The position numbers and the translations under genes are program-made. From Massospora cicadina (Eukaryota > Entomophthoromycota > Entomophthoromycetes > Entomophthorales > Entomophthoraceae), in assembly GCA_022478985.1 (NCBI GenBank), contig JAKSZP010006691.1, forward strand, positions 1-64,000: a stretch of DNA of 64,000 nucleotides, read 5' to 3'. Shown here in pieces: positions 10,327-19,560 of the stretch. Each line of letters starts with the position of its first letter. Position 1 is the first letter of the stretch. The notes under the pieces were generated by a model. The model made no database searches and was not told the origin of the DNA. It was given only the letters and a program-made list of their open reading frames with translations.

Positions 10327-11440
10327 TGTAAGCCCAGGGGAATGTTCCCTGTGCGTAGATCGGTTGCTCTTCCCATTTCTGAGCAAAAAGGGGCCAAAGA
10401 GGGTAGCCATACCCCTCATCACCCAGGGAGACCTCGCCCATGTGGTAGACAAGCGCTGGGTTACAGCCTTCCCTCTTTGGATCCCTCCCCATGTACCTTC
10501 ACTCACCTCAGCTGAACTTGTTAGCTTGATTTAGGAAATATGTGATGAGATCACTGAATTGATAACATCAGTCCAAAACTGATGGAAAATAAGCCTGACT
10601 ATCAGAATTCATATAGTCAGAAAGGGATGAAGATTGGATTATTGGCCAGAATCACCAATAGTTTCAATTCAGTTAGCAATGTGATCATCGAAATTAACCC
10701 CCTCTCAAAATTGTTGGGGATCATCCCAACGTGCAGCTCCCATCTTGCAAATTGGAAGTTGCGGCTGACGCAGCACCTTTGACCAAATGAACGGCCCAGC
10801 GACCAGTCATGGGCAGGTTGGGTATCCTGAACAAATTCCCAACCAATTGGGACTGCCCCTATGTGGGGTGGTCTTTGGGGATTCCCATTTCTCATTGGGC
10901 CAGATGCTGTTGCACCAACTGCCAGATATGCAGTCAAGTCTCATTTCAGGTGTTTGAGGTCAAACTGACAGTGACTTGGCCTGCTGCCAAATCCTTTGAT
11001 GTCAGTTCCCATTGAGCTTATCTGCCCCTATTCCTGAATATTTGCTGGTTAGGTTGAACTTGAGGAACCTGATCCCAGCTTGTTCCCTCATCAATTGACC
11101 ACTATTTAATAAGTTGCATTGCACTGAGAAAATTGTTAGTCAATTTTTCTTCCTTTATTTTCCATTAAAACCCTTTCCCTAAATTTAGTTTTTATGTTGA
11201 AAAATAAGCCGCCCTTTCCACCAGTACTCACACTCTTGGGGTTAACAGCTATATTCGCCTGGTATTTCATTATGTGCCTGTACAAGATTCTGGATCATCA
11301 GCAGTTATTGGCTGAAATCCTTTCTAGTTTCATATCCGTCATACCAGCAGCCGTGCCTTTGGCATTCTGGTTTGCCGTTTGGGTGCTCTGGAATTTAGGA
11401 TGGCAGGCCAGTCTAATTCTAACTTGCTGTTTGCCTGATA
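10327..11440 (+). repeat. Element B 5' LTR
   Basis: It starts TGTAAGCCCAGGGG and ends TTTGCCTGATA (the partner LTR ends TGACA), and it is 1114 bp. The first part (10330-10530) carries the same peptide as the pol tail in the 3' LTR (GDLAHVVDKRWVTAFPLW). The last part carries a hydrophobic frame. AT-rich sequence with ATTAAAA-type signals at about 11150-11190 may hold the polyadenylation or promoter elements, but no exact site can be fixed. Confidence 0.95.
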
Positions 11441-11562
11441 TAATTGACCAACCATTATTCTTAACCATTTATGCCTTTCTCTTAGATATTGACGTAGCAA
11501 TTTTCCCTTCTCTTCAGCTGATCCAGGCTGTGAAAAAAAGTTACCTTTCCATAATAGCCTAG
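11194..11562 (+). CDS. Hydrophobic LTR frame crossing into element B
   Basis: The 122-codon frame begins in the LTR and crosses its end at 11440. It shows two hydrophobic segments and a motif PLAFWFAVWVLWNLGWQASL at about 11356-11415. The same peptide is kept in frame in the 3' LTR (16057 on) and, on the minus strand, in the solo LTR at 60263-61413. A closely similar peptide, PLAFWVFHWVL...WEPSLVL, sits at the end of the D-family LTRs. Past the LTR end it reads DQPLFL, and element C reads DQPLFH at the same place. A small membrane protein or a Gag leader are both possible. Confidence 0.45.
   Translation: MLKNKPPFPPVLTLLGLTAIFAWYFIMCLYKILDHQQLLAEILSSFISVIPAAVPLAFWFAVWVLWNLGWQASLILTCCLPDIIDQPLFLTIYAFLLDIDVAIFPSLQLIQAVKKSYLSIIA
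11441..11465 (+). promoter_or_regulatory. Putative primer-binding region of element B (no TGG)
   Basis: Ty3 elements normally have a primer-binding site starting TGG directly after the 5' LTR, complementary to a tRNA CCA end. Here the LTR is followed by TAATTGACCAACCATTATTC, with no TGG. Element C has the similar TTAGATGACCAACCATTATT at 18147. The conserved block GACCAACCATTATT suggests a functional site, possibly for self-priming as known in Tf1/sushi-type elements, but I could not match a complementary stretch. Confidence 0.45.
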
Positions 11563-12202
11563 TTCCACTCAAAATGTCCAGTCCACACCTCATAATTGCC
11601 ATGGCTATTGTGCCCATGTCAGTAGGTTCTGACAATCTGACTTGCAATGAGCTTACTCCCCTATGAACCTAGTGGTTTCCCTGACTCCACTACCATCTCT
11701 TTGGTATCACTGGATTCAACCACAACTACCAATAAAGAGAACTTTGCTTACTTCTTAATACCCATGAAGATTAGTGATGGGTCCCACCATGTCTCCTTTG
11801 AGGCTTTAATGGATACTGGAGCTGCAGGCAATTTCATGAGTATTGAACTAGCCCAACAATTGGGACTTGACCTGGATGTAGGCCCTTTGGTGATGGTTGC
11901 TTCTTCAGCCTCCCAAACCTCATACCTAGTTTGCCAGCCAGTTTCATTCTCAGTACACCAGTTCAGCTTCTGTGATTGATTCTCAGCAATGCTGAACTTG
12001 GTTGCTGGTTATTTTAGAAGTTGGATGGTGGCGTTGGCAACATGTTAAGATTCATCTAGAGTCAAATATGTTGTCTTTTGCCAACGATCAAATGGAGGGA
12101 GAATTTCCTTTAGTTAATACTCTCAAGAAAACCCAGGTTGTAGCTCCATTACTTCCCTCGTTTCCCCTTTGGGCCTTCCGTCCAATTTTCTCAAAGAATT
12201 GA
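11563..12202 (+). pseudogene. Element B aspartic protease region
   Basis: The frame 11647-11979 contains the protease active site as LMDTGAAGNFMSIELAQQLG near 11806-11865. This corresponds to VDTGASGNFMDQ in element A. The frame shifts near 11980, and the rest (12002-12202) covers the protease C-terminus and the linker to RT, including a V-G-W-W-R-W-like end motif. Upstream, 11563-11646 holds only a few dozen codons, so no separate gag is present. Confidence 0.8.
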
Positions 12203-12960
12203 TGCACTATCAGAGTATTTTTGATTCTGAGAAAGTTGACCGTCTTCCCCTCACACCAAATTTGACTTGGGATTCTGTATGACGGTACAGTTGGTGAATA
12301 TCAACTTCCCATTGTATCCCCACACAGCAGAGGAGGAGGTTGCGCTCAACACTTGGTTAGATGATATGCTTAAAAAAGGGTGGTTGTTTAAGAAGACATC
12401 ACCAGTCACATCTCCCATCATCTTTACCAAAAAAGCCAATGGTTCTCTCCATCCCTATGTGTATTACGGCCATTTAACCAAAGTTATGTTTCACAATACC
12501 TACCCCTTCCCCTAAAGCAGATGATCAGCCAAGCAATCACCAAATCTTATGTGTTCTCTAAATTGGATCTCATCAATGCCTTCAACTAGATTCAGGTAAT
12601 GGAAGGGCAAGAGTGGCTAACAGCGATCTGAATGAAGCGAGGCATTTTCTAATTCATGTAATGCCCTTTGGGCTGAAGAATGCACCCACTACATTTCAAC
12701 AAACGATTGACAGTGTACTGGGTGATCTTTGGTTCACTTGCATAGTCACATATATTAATGACATTCTGGTTCACTACCTGACTCCCAAACAACATGCAAT
12801 TGACTTAGAATTGGTTGTAGCCACTTTGCACAAGGCGGGCTTGCTTGTCAAGCCTTCTAAATGTGAGTTCTACAAAGAGGAAGTTACCTTTCTCAGAAAC
12901 CTCATTTTTAAGGATGGCTACGCTATTCCTCCCAATAAGTTGGATGCTATCTGTGAATAG
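12203..12960 (+). pseudogene. Element B reverse transcriptase
   Basis: The frame 12267-12515 carries the fingers (LNTWLDDMLKKGWLFKKTSP, ITSPIIFTKKANGS-type sequence). After a frameshift and stops near 12515-12612, the palm follows: MPFGLKNAPTTFQQTID, then the catalytic site as YINDILVH at about 12751-12774, again Asn where Asp is expected. KPSKCEFYKEEVTFL leads into the thumb. The frame ends in TAG at 12958-12960, inside the expected WPTP connection motif. Confidence 0.85.
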
Positions 12961-13503
12961 CCTACTCCAACAACCCAGAAACAATTATGGAGTTTTTGGG
13001 AACCAATATTCTTCTAAAAAAATTTCCCCAGCTCTTTCCCAGTTGGTTGCCCCACTCCACCCCTCACCAGTAAGAATGGACTGTTTCATTAGATGCCCAA
13101 ATTCCAGCAGGTTTTTGAGTCAATCAAAGAAGTGTTTCTATCCCCTCCCATACTGAAACATGCAGATCCTGCTAAGCCATATATTGTTGCATGTAATGCC
13201 TCCTCAGTGGCAGTAGGGGCAGTGCTGCTCCAAGAGCACAAGGTCTTGGCACAATTGGTCACCTACTTTTCCCAAAAATTTACTTCAATGGAGCAATCCT
13301 GGGCCATCTATGATAAGGAGTTGGCAGCTGTGGCATGGGCATTGACTCATTGGAGGTACCTGGTACAGGGTGCCCAGCATGAGTTAACTGCTCGCATGGA
13401 TCACCAAGCTCTCTTGTATTTCCATAAACCCCAAAATTGGTGCATTGGCAAGCTTGTACTTATTGGGACTTGTGCAGTTTCAATTTCAAATACAAATTTG
13501 TAA
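12961..13503 (+). pseudogene. Element B RNase H
   Basis: The connection is broken (12961-13092). The RNase H reads ACNASSVAVGAVLLQEH (first catalytic Asp replaced by Asn), YDKELAAVAWALTHW (Glu kept) and MDHQALLYFHKP (second Asp kept). Element D has the same Asn at the first position (NASPEAVGAMLLQEH). The frame shifts at about 13440-13500 into the linker frame 13437-13796, which carries the conserved KFVKGALNVLS and LSHNP. Confidence 0.8.
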
Positions 13504-14640
13504 AAGGTGCGCTTAATGTACTTTCCTATTTTCTCAGCCACAACCCCACCCACTGTCCCTCAGATTCAGAGGAAGTGGATCTTATTACCATGATTCCAGA
13601 TGCTAAAATTTTGTTGATTGTTCCACCCATCATCTCTTCCGCCGCCCTTGCTCTCAACGCCCCACTTATTGCTCAGATCTTAGCTGGTCAAATGACCTTC
13701 CCCAAAAGGGTGGAGTTATCTGAGCAATTGTCCCTTCAAAATCGTAAACACTCTTTGTACTCCTTGGTAGAGAGTCTCATTTATTTTTGGTCATGAATTT
13801 GGGTTCCCCTCTCTTCAGAGCCAAGGTATTTTGAGGGCATCACGACCCTCCCACGATCATCCAGGCAACAAAAAAGACATCAAATTGATAAAGCAAACTT
13901 ATAACTGGGCGGGCTTGACTAAGGAAGTTCCAGCCTGGATCGCTGATTGCATTACCTGTGCTCAAGAAAAGTCAGACCACTCAGGAAGGAATGGTCTCCT
14001 ACACCCATTACAACAGGCGGAGGGCCCATGGACATTGATGTCTGTGGATTTCATTGTCAAACTCCCCTGTTCTAATAGGTTTACAGCAGCGATGATGGTG
14101 GTTGATCACATCATAAATTTTCCATATTTATTCCCTATTCTTCTGCGATCACGTCCAAAGAAACTGCTCATCTCTTCATACGCCATGTGTTCTCAATGTT
14201 TGGTCTCCAACAGGAGATCATTAGTGACTTTGGCCCCCAATATACAGTACATTTTTGGAATGAGCTTTTATCCATCCTAAAAATCACACCTTGTCATTCC
14301 ACTGCACACAATCCCCAGTCCAATGGACAAACTGAGCGGGTTAACCAAGTTTTGGAACAGTATTTGCGTTGTTATGCTTTGGCCGCCCAGGATACTTGGG
14401 CCAATGACCTCGTTCTCACCCAATTTGCCTATAACAACGGTACTCACACTTCTACGGGGTTTTCTCCCTATGAAGCAACGTTGGATTATAATCCCTCTTT
14501 TTTGGTTGGTCCCTGTATACGTCCAGAGGTTCCTGCTGCCACAGATCATGTTGAGCATATTTGTTCTACCCAGTCCTTAGTTTGGGAGCATCTCACGAAG
14601 GCTATTGATGATTATAAACGGTTTGCAGATTGAAAACGGC
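13437..14640 (+). pseudogene. Element B integrase
   Basis: The zinc-binding region is at about 13850-13970 (H-D-H-P-G, then DCITCAQEKS). The core includes MSVDFIVKLP (first Asp), SDFGPQYTVHFW (second Asp kept) and QTERVNQVLEQYLRCY (Glu kept), so the catalytic triad is complete. The core is split by a frameshift near 14190, and the end by a TGA at 14631-14633. The linker 13437-13796 is read in a third frame. Confidence 0.85.
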
Positions 14641-15467
14641 TTCCTGGCCATGATCTTGTGGTGGGCTCTCACGTGATGTTAGATAATTGCCATCTGCGTA
14701 TGCAGGTACCTTTCCAGAAGTTTGCAATCAAGCGTTTGGGCCCCCACCTGGTGGAGGAAGACTTGGGCAATGGTGCTTTTCAGTTAGAGATGCCAGCTCA
14801 TTGAAAACAGCACCCCATCTTCCATATGTCTCTGTTGTCCCCGTTTAAGGGGATCGTCCCCACTGAACCCAAACCAATTGTGATAGAGGATGCAGAAGAA
14901 GCCGAGGTGAAAAACATTTAATCATCCCACAAATCCCAGTGGTTGGTTTAGTATTTTGTTGCATGGAAGGGGTATCCAGCCTATGAGAACAGTTGGGTTA
15001 AGTCTTGCGAGTGCGCTAATTGCATGGAACTGGTCAAGGCATTCCATGAGTCTCACCTCAACGCTCCCTGTCCCTCCAAAAAAATCACAGCAGTAATGGT
15101 GATCAAACTGCCCAAGGCTCATAAAAATGTTGCCCTTATGCAGTTTCCCGGCGGCAGTGCCCTTCCTTTGGAAAAAGGAAAGGGTAATGTAAGTCCAGGG
15201 GAACGTTCCCTGTGCATAGATCGGTTGCTCTTCCCATTTCTGAGTAAAAAGGCGCTGAAGAGAGTGGTCATACCCCTCATCATCCAGGGCGACCTCGCCC
15301 ATGTGGTAGATGAGCGCTGGGTAACAGCCTTCCCTCTTTGGATTCCTCCCCCAGTATCTTCACTCACCTCAGCTGAACTTGTTAGCCAGATTAAGGAAAT
15401 CTGTGCCAAGATTGCCAAATTGAAGTTGATCAGTCTGAAACTGATGGAAAATAAGCCCGACGATTAG
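14641..15467 (+). pseudogene. Element B chromodomain and LTR-crossing pol tail
   Basis: After the integrase C-terminus (14641-14860), a chromodomain is readable across stops: YFVAWKGYPAYENSWV at about 14951-14998, then ELVKAFHESHL. The open frame 15024-15467 continues through the tail AHKNVALMQFPGGSALP and KGKGNV, crosses the 3' LTR start at 15188 and stays open for 280 bases, reading GDLAHVVDERWVTAFPLWIP and then SLTSAELVSQIKEICAKIAK. The continuous frame over the junction implies that Pol ends inside the LTR. Confidence 0.8.
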
Positions 15468-16303
15468 AATTCATATAGTCATTAAGGGTTAAAGATTGGA
15501 TTATTGGCCAAAATCGCCAACAGTTTCTATTTGGCTATCAGTGCGATTGTCAAAATTAACCCCCTCTCAAAATTGTCAGGGATGATACCTGACGTGCAGC
15601 TCACATCTAGAAAATTGGGAGTTGAAGACAACGCAGAATCTTTGACTAGAAAAGTGGCCCAGCAACTGAGCACAGGTGGGTTGGGCATCCCAAACCTGCT
15701 CCCAACCTATTAGGACTGTCTCTACGTGTGGTGGCCTTGGAGGATTCCCATTGCTCATCGGGCCAGATGCTGTTGCACCAACTGCCAGAAATGCAGTCAA
15801 GTCTCATTTCAGGTGTTTGAGGTCAAACTAACAGTGACTCGGCCTGCCACCAAATCCTTTGATGTTGGTTCCCATTGAGCTTATCTGCCCCCATTCCCAA
15901 ATATTTGCCAGTTAAGTCAAACTTGAGGGACCTGATCCCAGCTTGTTCCCTCATCAATCAACCACTATTGAATCAGTTGCATTGCACTGAGAGAATTGTT
16001 GGTCCATTTTTCTTCCTTTATTTTTCATTAAAACCCTTTCTCTAAATTTAGTTTTTATGTTGAAAAATAAACCGCCCTTTCCACCAGTACTCACACTCTT
16101 GGGGTTAATGGTTATATTTGTCTGGTATTTCAGTATGTGCCTGTATGAGATTCTGGCTCATCGGCAGTTATTGGCTGAAATCCTTTCTAGTTTCATATCC
16201 GTCATACCAGCAGCAGTGCCTTTGGCATTCTGGTTTGCCATTCAGGTGCTCTGGCACCTAGGCTGGCAGGCTGGTCTAATTCTAACTTACTGTTTGCCTG
16301 ACA
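15188..16303 (+). repeat. Element B 3' LTR
   Basis: It starts TGTAAGTCCAGGGG and ends GCCTGACA, and is 1116 bp. It is followed directly by the target duplication gcttt at 16304. It aligns with the 5' LTR over its whole length. It holds the end of the pol frame (to 15467) and the hydrophobic frame from 16057. Confidence 0.95.
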
Positions 16304-16437
16304 GCTTTATTTTATTGAATTGTGCAGGAGCTCGCCACCCTTTCAACTTCTGCCTGAAAACTGGATGCCAGATACCTGGGGCTATTAGACCAAAATTGTA
16401 CTTCTGTACAGGAAAGGTCTCCAACGGCAAGTTTTAA
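16057..16437 (+). CDS. Hydrophobic LTR frame, 3' LTR copy of B
   Basis: This is the second copy of the frame at 11194. The peptide is preserved with conservative changes, for example VPLAFWFAIQVLWHLGWQAG. The frame runs out of the LTR at 16303 into LINE sequence, so residues after that point are accidental. The paired copies show that the frame survived in both LTRs despite the divergence between them. Confidence 0.4.
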   Translation: MLKNKPPFPPVLTLLGLMVIFVWYFSMCLYEILAHRQLLAEILSSFISVIPAAVPLAFWFAIQVLWHLGWQAGLILTYCLPDSFILLNCAGARHPFNFCLKTGCQIPGAIRPKLYFCTGKVSNGKF

Positions 16438-17255
16438 ACTTGCACCCAATTGCCTTGTGCAAAGTTACTGCAAACTCCTAATGCACATCTTATCAAATAA
16501 GCTTATGGCAACTTCCATGTGTACCCTCCATCAGAACTAGCTTGGGTTCATCAGAGGACGACCATCTGGGACAGTATTGGGACCATCCAGAACATGCTAC
16601 AGGACATGTGAGGATATAAACAGGCCTATCTTATGTTTCTTGGCATGGAAAAGACCTATGATCAGGTAGTGTGACCCTTCTTTCACGCAACCTTGAAGGC
16701 AGTGGGTACCCCAACGCTTTCCACTCATGGATCTCAATGCTGTATTCAGGTCTGATAACGAAAATGATTATTGCCAACAGCCTTACCAATGTTATATTAA
16801 TTGGAAAGGGTCTCTGCCAAGGTGATCTCATGTCACCAATCCTATTTAACTTTGCAGCCAACATTCTCTTGGATCAGCGGATGCAAAACTCTGGGGCTTT
16901 GTAAACCCCAAACAGTGGCTGCTGAAAAAAGCCTTCACCAATGACACCTTAGTTAGGATCAGCTCTCTGACTGACCTCAAGGCTCTGAGGAGCTTCTGAG
17001 CCTATATCAATCAGCATCAAATGGTAATATTAACATGGAAAAAAACTGCTATGATGAGGATCAGTGTACCCAAATCAGCTCACTATCTGATCAAGCATCA
17101 ATACAGAATACCAAAATGATCTGCTACCTCGGAATCTTTTTTAACAATAAATGTCTGGCAGTACTTGATACTGAACAGGAGGTGCTGCCAAGTCTGTCAG
17201 CCCATATGACGAGGTGGAAGCATGCACACCTCAATCATGAGGAAAAAGTACTAAC
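16304..17255 (+). mobile_element. LINE fragment 2 of 3 (reverse transcriptase core)
   Basis: The segment resumes the LINE frame cut at 10326 and is cut again at 17255 by element C. Readable RT motifs are FLGMEKTYDQV (usual D-x-x-K-A-Y/F-D), GKGLCQGDLMSPILFNF near 16807-16857 (usual R-Q-G-D-P-L-S-P) and, at 16934-16948, FTNDT where FADDT is expected. The Ala-to-Thr and first Asp-to-Asn changes are both explained by CpG to CpA transitions. Stops are present at several places. Confidence 0.85.
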
Positions 17256-18146
17256 TGTCATTTTTACATGACTTGATTAAAGGCACCAACATCAAGGACA
17301 AGAATGAGCGGCAGGAGGTCCAGAAGGTTAAACTTTAGGCCCTTCCTGATCTCAAGCACACCTTGGACCAGCGCTGGGTACAGGACAGGTATGCCTAGTT
17401 TGGTACAATTGAGGTGCAAAACGCCCAGCTTCATGTTTCAGCGCTTGCATTAAAATGGATGAGCAACATGTTAATTGATGACAGAACAATCTGGTTAATC
17501 AGTGAATGGGGGTTAAAAACCTGTTCAATTTTAGAAATTGTGAGCTCAGGTTGGGTTTAACTTCAATTGATCACTTGAGTGAGGTTGGTTTCAAAGTATA
17601 TCACCCTTTTGGATGGAAGCATGTGTCTATTGGTGCACCAAAGCTTAGTACCACTTTTGCTGATATATAATTTCCCCAAGTTGGCTTAATTGCGTTTGCT
17701 CAAGACCAACGTTTCTTATTTTTCATCTTCTCTATTAAACCTATAGTCCTTTTTACGTTTTCCATATGTTGACTTGGGTGAACCTGTGTGTGGACCGCTT
17801 TGAGGTGGTCTCATGATGTGATAGCCAATTTGTTTTCTATAAGTTTAATAAAGCCTCAAGTACACCGCTGGGCCTACCCAGTTCCCTCCAAACCAGGTCC
17901 CCTAGGCACTCTACCCCTGTACTAAACTCAGTTATGACCTGCCCTCTGGGGCACAGCCAAGCTTTGAGGATTGCTCAATTTATTATACTAATTGTGCTAA
18001 ACACCCTCACCTTATGTCACTTCTGCTCTAGTACCATCTGCTGCGCTATTTTTGTTATAACAATGACTAGTAGTTCCCTTGCATTGGTCCTGTGTACCAA
18101 GCACCACCACGCTGAAGTTTGGAGAGTTATAGATCTTCTCTTGACA
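17256..18146 (+). repeat. Element C 5' LTR
   Basis: It starts TGTCATTTTTACATGACTTG and ends CTCTTGACA, and is 891 bp. Near its start it carries the A/C-type tail peptide around the L-P-D-L-K-H-T-L-D-Q-R-W-V pattern (17330-17395). Its last 210 bases carry the hydrophobic frame that starts at 17934. AT-rich sequence at 17700-17860 is a likely poly(A) or promoter region. Confidence 0.88.
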
Positions 18147-18353
18147 TTAGATGACCAACCATTATTTCATACATGCACAAACTTTTCCTTGTGGGACTTT
18201 TGTAAAGTGCAAACAGTGTGCACTAGCTGGTGGTTATGGCTGTGGCGGGGCTCATCACTGTTTTCACATTTTTCCAAGAGTTGGAGCATTTTAACATTAT
18301 TCTTGCTACCTCCAACTGGAAAAGTACTCACCCTTCTTGCCCATACCTGGTGA
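17934..18353 (+). CDS. Hydrophobic frame crossing the C 5' LTR boundary
   Basis: The 139-codon frame begins in the LTR (MTCPLGHSQALRIAQFIILI), has a second hydrophobic part (CAIFVITMTSSSLALVLC), crosses the LTR end at 18146 and continues with DDQPLFHTC and a tryptophan-rich stretch (WWLWLWRGSS) to 18353. The 3' LTR partner at 23059 has the same start. Element B reads DQPLF in the same relative place. A Gag leader or small membrane protein are both possible. Confidence 0.45.
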   Translation: MTCPLGHSQALRIAQFIILIVLNTLTLCHFCSSTICCAIFVITMTSSSLALVLCTKHHHAEVWRVIDLLLTLDDQPLFHTCTNFSLWDFCKVQTVCTSWWLWLWRGSSLFSHFSKSWSILTLFLLPPTGKVLTLLAHTW

Positions 18354-18938
18354 CTACAGACGCTTTGTGATGTGAAGTTGTGATTTCCAACTTTTCACCA
18401 AATTTAATATAATTGACAAAATTAAATTGCTTTTTCTTTAACACCATGTTCAGATGGTGCATGTGGGATCACTGACGAAGGGCCTGATGGTGTCAGCCTT
18501 GGACAACGTCATGCAACCCATCATGGAAAGGGGTATAGGGTTTTTTGCAGCCCAAAATGCATTTTATGATGATGTTTTCATATATACTACTGAGCCATAT
18601 ATCTTCCCTTATGGTTTAGATATGGACCCCATTTCATTATATCAAATCAACCCAGAAAACCCATGCTTGCCCACAACAATGATCCGCAGAACCCAGGAGG
18701 CGGAGAAGGAGTTACTATTACAACTAAAAATGTTTATGAAGTTGCTGAAGATATGGTGGGATGTGTGACCTCAGTAGTAAGAGTGGCCAAATATCCCTAT
18801 CCATTGTTTGATGCAGAAACGCACCCTGGGGGCATGTATGATCTTGAAGATTTTTGTGATATAGTGTTGGCGTTTTCTGCTATATATAAAGATCATTCTT
18901 GTTATTTTTTATTGACTGCTACCCTGCCTCCCCTTTAG
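18354..18938 (+). pseudogene. Element C gag/pre-protease remnant
   Basis: The frame 18454-18768 and the overlapping frame 18663-18938 sit between the LTR and the protease. They share with element A the block ending RTQEAEKEL, then a V-A-E-D-M-V-G-type block and SVVRVAKYPYP. No capsid or zinc knuckle motif is recognisable. An upstream stretch reads GFFAAQNAFYDDVF. A frameshift between the two frames lies near 18720. Confidence 0.5.
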
Positions 18939-19560
18939 TAAAAATCAGCACTACTATTATGGTGGATACTGGAGCCTCTGAGAATTTTATTGACCAAGGC
19001 CTGGCTGACTACTTGAGCTGAGTGACTTTCCAGGTGGTATGGTTAGAGGAGGGGCTTCCCAAGGTATTCCCACGCTGAAAATCATGGGGTTAGTGTACTA
19101 TCAAGTTGGCACATATCATTTGTCCAAAAACTTCCAAGCTATCATAAACCTCTTGTACCCATCATTTTGAGTGTATAGTAGTGGTGAAAGTTTGACGTCA
19201 GGACCAACTCAAAAGAAAATACCATATTCTTAACTTTGAAGTTTGTTATGAGTTAGTTGTCCCTTTGGATGAAGCCAACTTTCAGGGTGACTTTCCCCAC
19301 TGGCCCAATATTCACACCCTTAGCCTTAATCCATTGCTGAAGCCATCTTTGAAGGTTCCCCTACCTTCCTGTTTAGAGGGGTTTGAATCTTTGTTTGATG
19401 TTTCTTCAGCCAATATACTACCAGACCATTCAGAGTTCAATTGTGAGTTCAAGCTCACCATGGATCTGGTGCAAGTATCTTCCCCCATTTACCCATTGAC
19501 TGTACGGGAGGAAGAGGATTTAGATATGTGGGTTAAGGAGTAGTTAACCAAGGGCGCTAT
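18939..19560 (+). pseudogene. Element C protease and linker to RT
   Basis: The active site is visible as MVDTGASENFIDQ at about 18959-18997, equivalent to VDTGASGNFMDQ in A. Stops follow in the remainder (for example near 19020 and 19170). The linker 19265-19543 matches A (PDHSEFNCEFKLTMDLVQVS, then LTVREEEDLDMWVKE) and ends with a TAG at 19541-19543. Confidence 0.75.

Larger units (their letters stand above)
10327..16303 (+). mobile_element. Element B: complete Ty3 chromovirus with perfect TSD GCTTT
   Basis: Two LTRs (10327-11440 and 15188-16303) flank protease, RT, RNase H, integrase and chromodomain. The 5-bp duplication gcttt is perfect (10322-10326 and 16304-16308), so both ends are from one insertion, into the LINE. 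In the LTR starts that I compared (about 140 bases), the two LTRs differ at roughly one site in nine, so the insertion is old. Only about 370 bases separate the 5' LTR from the protease active site, too few for a normal gag. Frames are broken in several places. Confidence 0.95.

Noticed and set aside
18180..18353. Tryptophan-rich frame in element C as an independent gene
   Set aside because: It is continuous with the LTR frame from 17934 and has no separate start or known relative. It is described there.
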